A DNA stretch of 64,000 nt from Colwellia psychrerythraea. Its GTDB lineage: Bacteria; Pseudomonadota; Gammaproteobacteria; Enterobacterales; Alteromonadaceae. The first letter of the stretch is position 1; each line of letters begins with the position of its first letter. Below are positions 24,287-32,317 of this stretch, one piece after another. The notes beneath the pieces were generated by a model. The model was not told where the DNA came from, made no database searches, and was given only the letters and a program-made list of their open reading frames with translations. The DNA lies in assembly GCF_000764185.1 (NCBI RefSeq), contig NZ_JQEC01000070.1, positions 1 to 64,000 on the forward strand, read 5' to 3'. The position numbers and the translations under genes were made by a program.

Positions 24287-25222
24287 ATGTACCGCTCATT
24301 GAAAAACCAGTTAACCGTTAAAAGTACCAGCATTATATGTATTAGCTTTTTTTTAGTTGTGGCTCTGCTAATACCTAAAGAAGATAATGCCGCGCCATTG
24401 CCAGCCCTGCTGGCTTTAGCCCCAGAACAATATTCGCTAATTCCGTCTGATAAAGTGGCGGGTCTACATCAGCTAACCCAAGCGCTATCTCAGCAGCTTA
24501 CTCAGCCAATGGTTCATCAGTTAGTTCCACAATTAGCAGCAGCACCAGCGGGTTGGTTTATGCCCCAAAATGAGCTTTTTCAGGAATATTCTGACGAAGG
24601 TCATTTTGAGGGCATTACAGGAAAAGAGGCAGGAGAAGTTGTAGAAGAAAAAGCAGGAGCAAACTCAGGAGGAAAAGTAGAAGAAAATACCAGAGTTACT
24701 ATTACTGCGCTAGATGAAGCAACAGCTCGAGTACGTATTCTTGCTTGGTTAAAAACAAACTGGCAGGTATATGCTTTAGATGACGCTGATTTACTGCCAG
24801 CCATTCAATCGCTTTGCCCACCAGTGAATGAATACAACTTATTAAGTCACCAGCAAGCGATGAAACCTTGTTTAAAACATTCACTGGCCACTGGCTTGCG
24901 TGAGCTTGCACAAAAACAACAATCACTCTTTCAACATCCTGGCAGGCAAGTACGCATTGGCGTACCAGCGATAGAACATCAACCGCCGCTAGGACATGCC
25001 TATACCTGCTTCAAAGGCGACTTAGCCAATAGCAAAGTGGTGTTGTTTGCGCAAAGCCTAGGTCAAAGCGTTAACGAATCAATCACGGTGCAGGTTATTG
25101 GCGCATACCCGTGTGCAGACGGTAAAAAGTATCCCGATATTCAGCTTAATGAGCAACAGGGTAAAACACTTTTTAAACGTCAAGCGAGAGCGATTGAAAA
25201 GGCTGTGGCGCTGACATTTTAG
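24287..25222 (+). CDS. Exported or membrane-anchored protein of unknown function, 311 aa
   Basis: The N-terminus has a signal sequence or anchor (STSIICISFFLVVALLIP, about 13-30). The region about 100-140 is acidic and Gly rich (KEAGEVVEEKAGANSGGKVEE). The C-terminal half has four Cys residues (LCPPVNEYN, KPCLKHS, YTCFKGD, AYPCADGKK) that could form disulfides in the periplasm, and an ordered beta-rich end. The RBS is AAGGACAAACGAGT. No family is recognised. Confidence 0.6.
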   Translation: MYRSLKNQLTVKSTSIICISFFLVVALLIPKEDNAAPLPALLALAPEQYSLIPSDKVAGLHQLTQALSQQLTQPMVHQLVPQLAAAPAGWFMPQNELFQEYSDEGHFEGITGKEAGEVVEEKAGANSGGKVEENTRVTITALDEATARVRILAWLKTNWQVYALDDADLLPAIQSLCPPVNEYNLLSHQQAMKPCLKHSLATGLRELAQKQQSLFQHPGRQVRIGVPAIEHQPPLGHAYTCFKGDLANSKVVLFAQSLGQSVNESITVQVIGAYPCADGKKYPDIQLNEQQGKTLFKRQARAIEKAVALTF

Positions 25223-25319
25223 TTAATAGCTGGGACTTAACACTAAGCAGTTAACATCAAGCAGTTAATACCGAGCAGTTAACAGCATGCTTTCAGCAAA
25301 TATATCAGGAGAACAGCAC

Positions 25320-25496
25320 ATGCTAATGAGGAAAGTTATGTCTAAAGTCAAAGCAAACGTCAAGGCAAAAGCCAAGCGAAGACCAGATAATCGCCGCAGA
25401 ATATACCATTCAGCTTTAATGCAAGAAAAGGCAATACAAGGAAAACTAAAAGCGAACATAGATAAAATAGCGCCAGCAGAGCAACACGCTGAGTGA
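25320..25496 (+). CDS. Small very basic protein, 58 aa
   Basis: A Lys/Arg-rich sequence (KVMSKVKANVKAKAKRRPDN) without a TM helix. I start it at the ATG at 25320, because AGGAG lies 8 bases upstream, rather than at the longer start at 25287. Its TGA overlaps the GTG start of the next gene, so it is likely co-translated. It could bind nucleic acid by charge; unknown. Confidence 0.5.
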   Translation: MLMRKVMSKVKANVKAKAKRRPDNRRRIYHSALMQEKAIQGKLKANIDKIAPAEQHAE

Positions 25497-25939
25497 ACAA
25501 ACAATGCTCAGTGAACGTAGTTCCCAAAAAATACTACACCCTTACTGCCATCATAATTTATTCACGAGGCGGTGACCGGCTTAACCTGTCACCGCGACAT
25601 CCGTTGTGGCGTCGCCATGGCCTATTAATGATTCAAGATAATACTACGCAGCAGCAAGCGGGTCATGGTTTTGGTTTTAACGGTTACCTAAGGGAGAAAA
25701 CCCCGGCAGCGGGCAATATTATTGCCCGACAAGTCTTAGGCCGGCGGGTAAGCCCGGCAACGATAAATAAACTGATGGCACGATTAACCTCAAGCCCTAA
25801 GCCATATTGTATCTGGCGTTATAACTGTATTGACCATCTTTTGGTGTGTTTACGTGGCTGTGGGTATAAAAGTCGTTTGTTAAGGGGGTATCAGAAGTCA
25901 GCGAGGCGATGGAGTAGGCGGCGGGGGGATTTAGGGTAG
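25493..25939 (+). CDS. Unknown 148-aa protein, possible papain-like fold
   Basis: GTG start overlapping the previous stop. A His-containing segment (QAGHGFGFNGYLR) and a later Cys segment (WRYNCIDHLLVCLRGCG) are arranged His-before-Cys, as in permuted NlpC/P60 or LRAT-like enzymes. The sequence match is too weak to call the family. The C-terminus is very basic (SARRWSRRRGDLG). It is the last gene of the 13-25.9 kb cluster. Confidence 0.5.
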   Translation: MNKQCSVNVVPKKYYTLTAIIIYSRGGDRLNLSPRHPLWRRHGLLMIQDNTTQQQAGHGFGFNGYLREKTPAAGNIIARQVLGRRVSPATINKLMARLTSSPKPYCIWRYNCIDHLLVCLRGCGYKSRLLRGYQKSARRWSRRRGDLG

Positions 25940-26437
25940 GGGTTAGCTGCTGGGTAAGGGGGTAAGTAAGGTCTAAAGGTAGATATTTAGTGAAAGAAAA
26001 AAAGCAAAAAAGCAGAAAAGTGATTCAGTGAAAAAGCGGAAAAAGGCGTGTTTTTGGCCGAGTGTGGGGCTAGGGGGTTGGGTAAAGTGGTGATGAGAAT
26101 AAGGGAAATGGCTGGGCACCTTGATTGTAGTTTTGAGTGGGTGTCTGGTGGTTTTTATTCGTGAGTCAAGTTATGGGTCCTAACTTGTATAATTCGTGAT
26201 TCAAGTTATGGATGTCCTGACTTGCTGACTTGTGCTATTACGCGCGAGGTGCTTCGAATGACCCTTGGGTGAATGTGAATACGTCAATTGTGGGTGTTAA
26301 TGTGGTTCGATGTTGGACGGGGAAATTGGTATAAATGGTTTGAATCACGAGACCCAATCATATCTGCACGACCTCTGAGTAGATAGGTAGGCTATAAACA
26401 ATAAACTAACAAAATAAATGCTAACGAGGATAAAATA
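25940..26437. other. G-rich intergenic stretch with REP-like palindromes
   Basis: No credible gene is visible. Bases 25900-26120 are unusually G rich on the plus strand, with many GGGG runs, unlike the AT-rich surroundings. Two REP-like palindromes follow at 26167-26224. The stretch marks the junction between the unknown cluster and the transposase region. Confidence 0.6.
26167..26224 (+). repeat. Two REP-like palindromes
   Basis: CAAGTTATGGGTCCTAACTTG (26167-26187) is a near-perfect palindrome. CAAGTTATGGATGTCCTGACTTG (26202-26224, 23 bases) is its longer relative; similar ATGGATGTCC cores occur at 28970 and 32134. They probably belong to the REP family used by the nearby REP-associated transposase. 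Confidence 0.65.
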
Positions 26438-27736
26438 ATGATTGGAAAAAACTCTAAATCGTCAACTACGAAAAATGAAAATGACTTCAAAAAAGAACAG
26501 GACTCTCTAGACTCTTACATTGACAATATGGTGGATGAAGGGATTCTCGACAATGAATGCCGAATGACAGAAAAGGCACCCCAAATAACCATCATCAAGC
26601 CTCCTTTAAATGGAAACACAATAGCGAACGAGTTCCAATTGCTACACGAACTGAAACCAATGATGAACTTATACATGGCTGGCTTCTATAATCAAAAGAA
26701 CTTAATGAGCGTGGACGAAGCACTGCAAAACCTTAACTGCTTTGTGCGAAAAGATATCTGCTTCTGGGCTGATAGTCGTACCCTGGTAGGAGCAAAACTG
26801 ATGCTTAAACTTGTTAAAATGGCTGCATCGATAACCTTGTCTGAAACGATCATTAACGTGATACCAAACTTTATAAAACTTGAAATCGAAAACGAAGGAG
26901 GTCTTACCACCTTGACTGAAAACGACCAAGACGAGATAAACGGTATAGAATGGAATGTAACGCAAACAGACGTCGCCGCCACTGCGCTGATAGGATCGCA
27001 GAAATACGTTTGCAATCAAGTGAAGGAAGAAATGCTAAAGAAAATCAACATCAAGCAAAACGACAATAATCAGTACAATACAGAAATAAATAACCAAGTC
27101 GAGGTTGATCTGGTCAATTGGATCAACGAACGATCCCGAACCTTGCAATCGCAAAATCACGCTGACAACGTGATAGTGACAAAAATCGAAACTGAAATCT
27201 CTGATATGCTCGTGAAAATGACAAGTGAATCTGGTGCTATTCAAGGTAAAAACTTTGGTGTGAACTTGATATATGCTGCGATAATCCATAAATGCTCCCC
27301 TGGGTCCAACTGGAAGGTTGGGAACAATATGAGTGACGGCATGAAAAAATATTTGGAGATAGCAGCGGGCATTACGTGGGAACTGTATAAGGTCGAATCA
27401 CATAATGATGCCTCGGATGATGTCGCTGAAAAAATCACCGCACTCTTCCCTCCTTTGCAAGATAAAAACAAAATTGAACGCAGCGCTGCTTGCACCGCCG
27501 CATCAAAAATAGAGGAATACATACGCAATAATGGTAACAGCGATTTTTCTAAGTACGCCAAAACCAAATTACTGCTCGAATTAAAGGAAATTAATAAAGA
27601 TCCCAGCAATTCACCTAAAATTTTTTACCGCTGCAAAAAAGTGTGGACTACGGAAACGGAGCCACAATGGTTGTATGCGGCATTTCTAAAAATATATCTG
27701 TGGAAAATCGGAACGCGGCTAAACCGGTTAAAATGA
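26438..27736 (+). CDS. Unknown 432-aa protein, probable cargo gene
   Basis: It starts with a hydrophilic stretch (SKSSTTKNENDFKKEQDSLDS), then looks mostly helical with no signal peptide or TM segment. I recognise no domain. Codon use differs from the neighbours, with more AAC, ACC and ATC codons. It is bracketed by REP-like sequences in opposite orientation (26202-26224 and 27786-27808), which suggests it moved as a unit with the transposase element. The RBS region is ACGAGGATAAAATA. Confidence 0.65.
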   Translation: MIGKNSKSSTTKNENDFKKEQDSLDSYIDNMVDEGILDNECRMTEKAPQITIIKPPLNGNTIANEFQLLHELKPMMNLYMAGFYNQKNLMSVDEALQNLNCFVRKDICFWADSRTLVGAKLMLKLVKMAASITLSETIINVIPNFIKLEIENEGGLTTLTENDQDEINGIEWNVTQTDVAATALIGSQKYVCNQVKEEMLKKINIKQNDNNQYNTEINNQVEVDLVNWINERSRTLQSQNHADNVIVTKIETEISDMLVKMTSESGAIQGKNFGVNLIYAAIIHKCSPGSNWKVGNNMSDGMKKYLEIAAGITWELYKVESHNDASDDVAEKITALFPPLQDKNKIERSAACTAASKIEEYIRNNGNSDFSKYAKTKLLLELKEINKDPSNSPKIFYRCKKVWTTETEPQWLYAAFLKIYLWKIGTRLNRLK

Positions 27737-27785
27737 GCCACTGATAACTTATCAACATAAAACAAGATGGAACAAGATGGGAGAA

Positions 27786-27808
27786 CAAGTTGGGACACCC
27801 ATGACTTG
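27786..27808 (-). repeat. Inverted REP-like palindrome
   Basis: The reverse complement, CAAGTCATGGGTGTCCCAACTTG, differs at only a few of 23 positions from the sequence at 26202-26224. It lies 50 bp after the 432-aa gene and about 50 bp before the transposase gene. Confidence 0.65.
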
Positions 27809-27855
27809 GCTAAATTTCAATCATGACACTATAGTTACTATTACGTATTAGATGC

Positions 27856-28872
27856 ATGATTGAGGTTAGCCTTATGACGCAAGCCAGAAGTAGCCAGGTT
27901 TCATTGCAAGACACTTGTTATTACCATTTGATTTCACGTTGTGTACGGCGTGCCTTTCTTTGCGGTGTTGATAAATACGATCACAAAAGTTATGAACATC
28001 GCCGTCAATGGATGGTTGATAGAATTCGTTTTCTCTCATCCATTTTTGCTATTGATATTGCCGCATACGCTGTGATGTCGAACCATTACCATATTGTTGT
28101 ACATGTGAATGAAGCTCAGGTGCAGGGTTGGTCTAATGAAGAGGTGTGCCAGCGTTGGTGTCAACTTTATGGTCTTCATCCTTTAGTAGAACGCTATTTA
28201 TCAGGCTCTTGTACAACTGCTGCTGAAATTGATAAGGCGTCGGAGGTTATTGAAAAGTGGCGGCAAAGACTTACCGATATTTCTTGGTTTATGCGTAGCC
28301 TCAATGAATATATTGCGCGTAAAGCAAACAAGGAAGATGAGTGTAAGGGGCGCTTCTGGGAAGGTCGCTTTAAATCACAAGCTTTGTTAGACGAAAAAGC
28401 ACTTTTGGTATGTATGGCGTATGTAGACTTAAACCCGATACGTGCTGGTATGGCCAACAGTATTAAAACCTCACAATACACGTCTATTTTTGAAAGGGCA
28501 CAGGGTAAATCTAGTTATCAAGATGATGTGAAAACCCTTCCATTTTCCGTTAAACCTTTACTGGGGTTTATTGGCAGTGAGCATAACAACCAACCAGCAG
28601 GTATTGCTTTTTCGCTATTGGATTACTTCTCTTTAATAGAGGCTACCGGCCGGGTAATAAGGGCTGATAAAACGGGTAGTATTGATGAAAGCAGTTTTCC
28701 TTTATTGCTTGAACTTGGTATTTCGGGTGATGATTGGGTAGATCTTGCTCAGTACTTCGGGAAACAATATCATCAAGCCGTTGGTACTTTAGCTGAGTTA
28801 TCGCAATTTGCTTTACACACTAATAAGCAATGGATCACCGGGCAGCGACAGCAATCCGCAATTTTTAACTGA
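27856..28872 (+). CDS. REP-associated Y1/HUH transposase (RAYT, IS200-like)
   Basis: This 338-aa single-strand transposase/nuclease appears intact. The N-terminal block CYYHLISRCVRRAFLCG and the metal-binding HUH motif (AVMSNHYHIVVHVNE, near residue 77) are present, as is the catalytic Tyr (about residue 152) in SLNEYIARKANKEDECKGRFWEGRFKSQAL. Next comes CMAYVDLNPIRAGMA, the usual RAYT mark. The C-terminal roughly 100 residues are an accessory region. The enzyme acts on REP palindromes near it. A damaged copy of its 3' end lies at 31688-32028. Start: the first ATG (27856) has no strong RBS; Met7 at 27874 is possible. Confidence 0.9.
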   Translation: MIEVSLMTQARSSQVSLQDTCYYHLISRCVRRAFLCGVDKYDHKSYEHRRQWMVDRIRFLSSIFAIDIAAYAVMSNHYHIVVHVNEAQVQGWSNEEVCQRWCQLYGLHPLVERYLSGSCTTAAEIDKASEVIEKWRQRLTDISWFMRSLNEYIARKANKEDECKGRFWEGRFKSQALLDEKALLVCMAYVDLNPIRAGMANSIKTSQYTSIFERAQGKSSYQDDVKTLPFSVKPLLGFIGSEHNNQPAGIAFSLLDYFSLIEATGRVIRADKTGSIDESSFPLLLELGISGDDWVDLAQYFGKQYHQAVGTLAELSQFALHTNKQWITGQRQQSAIFN

Positions 28873-29516
28873 TATCACCACCTTTCACACCTTGAATTAA
28901 TGGCTGACAACTCTGCTAGATATGCTTGTCTGCAATTTACCCTATTCATCAAAACAACGTCCAATAATGATGGATGTCCCCCTTCTTCCCTGTAGTTAAT
29001 ATGGTTGGCATTGATGGGCATTGCATTGATGGGTGATCTAATTACGTTATTGAAAATACCAATAGCGGTACTTATCGCTCGTGAGATTAACGCACTTTAT
29101 ATTTGAATGTTTCACTTGATTATATAGTCACAAAAACAGCCCATAATTCTTTGTAGTTATTATGGGTGGCAGAGTCTATTTAGAGTCCATTGAGTTCATA
29201 ATTATTTTATTTCATAGTTAACTTTTTCGCATAGCTAATTGCTTTGATAGGCTTTTATTTTGTAAAAGGAGATAGTGAAATATTGTGTAATATTATTTCA
29301 AAGCGTTCTCTATTAATGTTTTAAATGTAACTTATGGAGTTAGTTATTTTGATAATTTTGAAGTTATAGCCGCTCTAATTAATGGGGTTGTTTGAATTTT
29401 TCAACAACTTCGTTCTTTAGGTTGTTTATAAATAATAGAAAAGAATTGGTCTTCGACCTATCCTGTTCAGGAAAAAGATATTGGATTATATCAATTCACA
29501 GATGGAGCAATAATAT
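28873..29516. other. Gene-free region after the transposase gene
   Basis: It contains the 3' flank of the transposase element (up to about 28960, also present near 31943-32028), an ATGGATGTCC REP core at 28970, and a hairpin-like CCCATAATTC ... TTATTATGGG at 29140-29166 resembling one at 31608-31636. The rest is AT rich, and promoter elements for the next gene are probably near its end. No gene seen. Confidence 0.6.
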
Positions 29517-31028
29517 ATGAAAAGATTAACTAGAAAATTGAGGATTTGTCACGCTTTAGTTGGTGTTGCTGGATTTATCTCAACCCTGTTATTCTCAGAG
29601 CAACTAATTGCATCGGAAGATTATCCATGTGCAAACGAGGGGGAAGCATGCCTCATTGCTCAACCTTTAGCTCGTAGTGCAGTCTCATATGGCGCGGAAG
29701 ATGCTTACTATACTATTGAAGTCGAAGGTATGGATAGAGTCTCATGTACATCGGGGGTTATGGGCGACCCCAATATAGGTGTGCACAAAAAATGCTATAC
29801 AAGAGTTCTGACTGACTTTCAACGGTTCACTGATTGGACTCATTGCGCCAATGAGAATGAAATATGTGATACTAGTACAGGGAAAGATACTCCAGTAAAA
29901 GTTCGTTTCGGTGTGCCAGGTCACTGGGTCTATACTTGGGCATCTTCAGGGCATAATTGTAATGCATACGATGATATTGAATTAGATCCCAAATTTGGTA
30001 CTGTAAAATATTGTGAATACTCACCTAGTTCGGCAATGAATCTGAATTTCACAACTTGTGCCGCAGAAGGACAAGTTTGTCATATACCGCAAGGAAGTGA
30101 AAATATTCCAAGTGTAATTAGATATGGATCAGGTAATAATTTCACCTACCGAGCTTACAGTGGGACAAACTTGCCTTGCACTCTTGGTTCCTTTAATCAT
30201 GATCCAAGCCCTTGGATTCAAAAAATATGCGGTAGCGCAAAGACGGATACTAAGAGTATCACGAATATCAGAGGACGTTGGGTCCCTTTAACATGGTGTG
30301 ATGGTTGTTCTAGCACGTCATATAAAGTAACACATGGTATAAAAGAAGGTACTAGTACCGCTAAGTCGTCTTCTTGGACAGAGTCACTCGCTTCAGAAAT
30401 ATCGCTATCTGGTGGTTTCAAAACTCCAATCAGCGAAAGCTCTAGCTCGGTCACAATAACTTCAAAGCTTTCTGTATCAGAGACTTCAACCGCTACAAAT
30501 AGTTTCTCGTATACTGAAACAGAAACTACAACATATGAGTGCCCATATAACTTATGGCAGTGGCGAACAACCGTTACGGAAAACCAATACGATATAAGGG
30601 GAGCTAGTCATCCAACTAACATAGTTGCGACCGCAAGTTTATTCAAGTGCCAAATCTTTGCCCCCGTGCTGGTTGAATTCGATGTCAACTTTTATAGAAA
30701 TTACAACTCTGATTTAACACAATTTAATGATGAACAATTACTACATCACTGGATAAATCACGGAAAGTCAGAGCTTCGTCAAGCTGTACCTGATTTTCAT
30801 GCAAGGCATTATATTCAAACCTATCCAGACTTAATGACTGCGTTTGGAGAAAACTATGAACTTATTTATGACCATTGGAGAAATTTTGGAATCAAGGAAG
30901 GTAGGCAGGCGTCTTACCAGTTTAACGTTAGAGAATACCTAATCAATCACCCGGAACAAGATCAGGTTTCAAATCAAAGATATATTAAAGCTTACAATCA
31001 TTGGCGACAACACGGGCGTTTTTTTTAA
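29517..31028 (+). CDS. Secreted mosaic protein, possible aerolysin-like pore former
   Basis: 503 aa. A signal peptide (cleavage near IAS-EDYPC, about residue 33) precedes three Cys-containing repeats at about 37-92, 107-165 and 180-236 of the type CANEGEAC ... VRFG/VSYG ... C, known from extracellular carbohydrate-active proteins. Residues about 265-345 are rich in Ser and Thr with alternating polarity (SSSSVTITSKLSVSETSTAT), as in the pore-forming hairpin of aerolysin/ETX-type toxins. The C-terminus has three repeats of the FYRNYNSDLTQF..HHWINHG type (dots mark omitted residues), which occur in many bacterial surface and secreted proteins. The RBS is ATGGAGCAATAAT. Pore-forming function is inference. 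Confidence 0.6.
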   Translation: MKRLTRKLRICHALVGVAGFISTLLFSEQLIASEDYPCANEGEACLIAQPLARSAVSYGAEDAYYTIEVEGMDRVSCTSGVMGDPNIGVHKKCYTRVLTDFQRFTDWTHCANENEICDTSTGKDTPVKVRFGVPGHWVYTWASSGHNCNAYDDIELDPKFGTVKYCEYSPSSAMNLNFTTCAAEGQVCHIPQGSENIPSVIRYGSGNNFTYRAYSGTNLPCTLGSFNHDPSPWIQKICGSAKTDTKSITNIRGRWVPLTWCDGCSSTSYKVTHGIKEGTSTAKSSSWTESLASEISLSGGFKTPISESSSSVTITSKLSVSETSTATNSFSYTETETTTYECPYNLWQWRTTVTENQYDIRGASHPTNIVATASLFKCQIFAPVLVEFDVNFYRNYNSDLTQFNDEQLLHHWINHGKSELRQAVPDFHARHYIQTYPDLMTAFGENYELIYDHWRNFGIKEGRQASYQFNVREYLINHPEQDQVSNQRYIKAYNHWRQHGRFF

Positions 31029-31100
31029 ATATTCATAAACAATTAGGGCTGTTGCAATAGTACTACTTTGATATTGACTACTTGCTTTTCTGAAGGAATA

Positions 31101-31144
31101 AAAGGTTCTTAAACAATACTACCCAGCTATGTTTAAGAGCCTTT
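31101..31144 (+). terminator. Hairpin after the mosaic-toxin gene
   Basis: AAAGGTTCTTAAACA (31101-31115) pairs with TGTTTAAGAGCCTTT (31130-31144) with one bulge. It lies 72 bases after the stop; the T run is short (TTTC), so it may be a weak terminator. Confidence 0.5.
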
Positions 31145-31253
31145 CTAAACAACTTAACTTAGGAGGCGGGTCTTAGCTTTTGTATAATAACAATTCTCAC
31201 ATTTATTTCATTTCGGAGTTTGCCAAACTGGTTGTCGCGATTACTACATTTTA

Positions 31254-31436
31254 GTGCAGGTTCTAGCTAGGCTACATATCAGTGATGAAAGCTGGTTAAA
31301 ACTTACCACCGATTTTGAGGGAATATTCACAGGAGCCGTTGGAACAGCAGAGCACTTATGTGAATTTAGCGAGCATATTGGCTTGCAGCGAACACACGGT
31401 ATAGCCAATGCAAAAAGCTGCTTGAATAGCGCATAA
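31254..31436 (+). pseudogene. Remnant of a second REP-associated transposase (3' end)
   Basis: This 60-codon open frame ends like many RAYT transposases: HISDESWLKLTTDFEGIF, then LQRTHGIANAKSCL. No HUH or catalytic Tyr part is present upstream, so only the C-terminal tail survives. It differs from the intact copy at 27856, so it derives from another RAYT gene. Confidence 0.55.
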
Positions 31437-31637
31437 TCCCGTTTATTAATCCACTGTAAATTTGAAATCACGCTAGTTTTTAGTGTGATTAATTTAACTC
31501 AGCTGAAAGTTCATAAATTTGGTAAATATTAATGTTACAGGGTTAATAAAAGCTTATTTATTTCAGGCTTAGGTTTTTTATTTGGATTATAAAGACCAAA
31601 ATAAAGGCCCATTATAATTCGCAATTATTATGGGGGG

Positions 31638-31690
31638 CATAGTTAATTGGTTGCATAGTTAATTGGTTAATTGCATAGTTAATTCGATTA
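31638..31690 (+). repeat. Short tandem repeat next to a transposase fragment
   Basis: GCATAGTTAATT followed by GG/GGTTAATT or CG is repeated three times directly before the transposase fragment. It looks like slippage or recombination at the break point of the duplication. Confidence 0.6.
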
Positions 31691-32028
31691 GATTACTTCT
31701 CTTTAATAGAAGCGACCGGCCGGGTAACAAGGTCTGATAAAACGGGTAGTATTGATGAAAGCAGTTTTCCTTTATTGCTTGAACTTGGTGTTACGGGTGA
31801 TGATTGGGTAGACCTTGCTCAGCACTTCGGGAAACAATATCATCAAGCCGTTGGCACTTTAGCTGAGTTATCGCAATTTGTTTTACACACCAATAAGCAA
31901 TGGATCACAGGGCAGCGACAGCAATCTGCAATTTTTAACTGATATCACACCTCACTCCTTGAATTAATGGCTGACAACGCTGCTAGATATGTTTGTCTGC
32001 GATTTACCAAATTCATCAAAACAACGTC
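31688..32028 (+). pseudogene. Truncated copy of the transposase 3' end plus flank
   Basis: Bases 31688-31942 repeat the last 85 codons of the transposase gene (28618-28872) with scattered changes, including the stop codon. Similarity continues through the following 85 bases of flank (CTGATATCAC..., GCTGACAACnCTGCTAGATATG) to about 32028, then stops. The 5' three-quarters of the gene is missing. Confidence 0.85.
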
Positions 32029-32317
32029 CAATTACCGTTTGAAAGCATACGCTGCGGTAATTAACGCCTGTGGGATTAACTTGCTTTGTATTTGATAAAT
32101 TATTTGTGATGTTTTTTTGGGGGAAAACAAATGATGGATGTCCTATTTCCTCTACTTCCTCCTCCATTCGGACCTGACCCCATTGTGGTCGTTTCGATTC
32201 ACCTGCTTGCTCAAGGCAATAATCTGGTCAGATATCCTTGAATCACCCGAGTAATGTTTGGACTTATTTAATATCTTTACCGCTATGTTAGCTAACCAAC
32301 CAAAAACAGGCGGACCT

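Noticed and set aside
12996..25939. Prophage or tailocin as explanation of the GH19-led cluster
   Set aside because: Apart from the lysin-like enzyme I see no capsid, portal, terminase, tail, baseplate or integrase gene, and no attachment repeats.
26692..27609. Long minus-strand ORFs inside the 432-aa gene
   Set aside because: They are shadows of the plus-strand gene, with no RBS and low-complexity translation.
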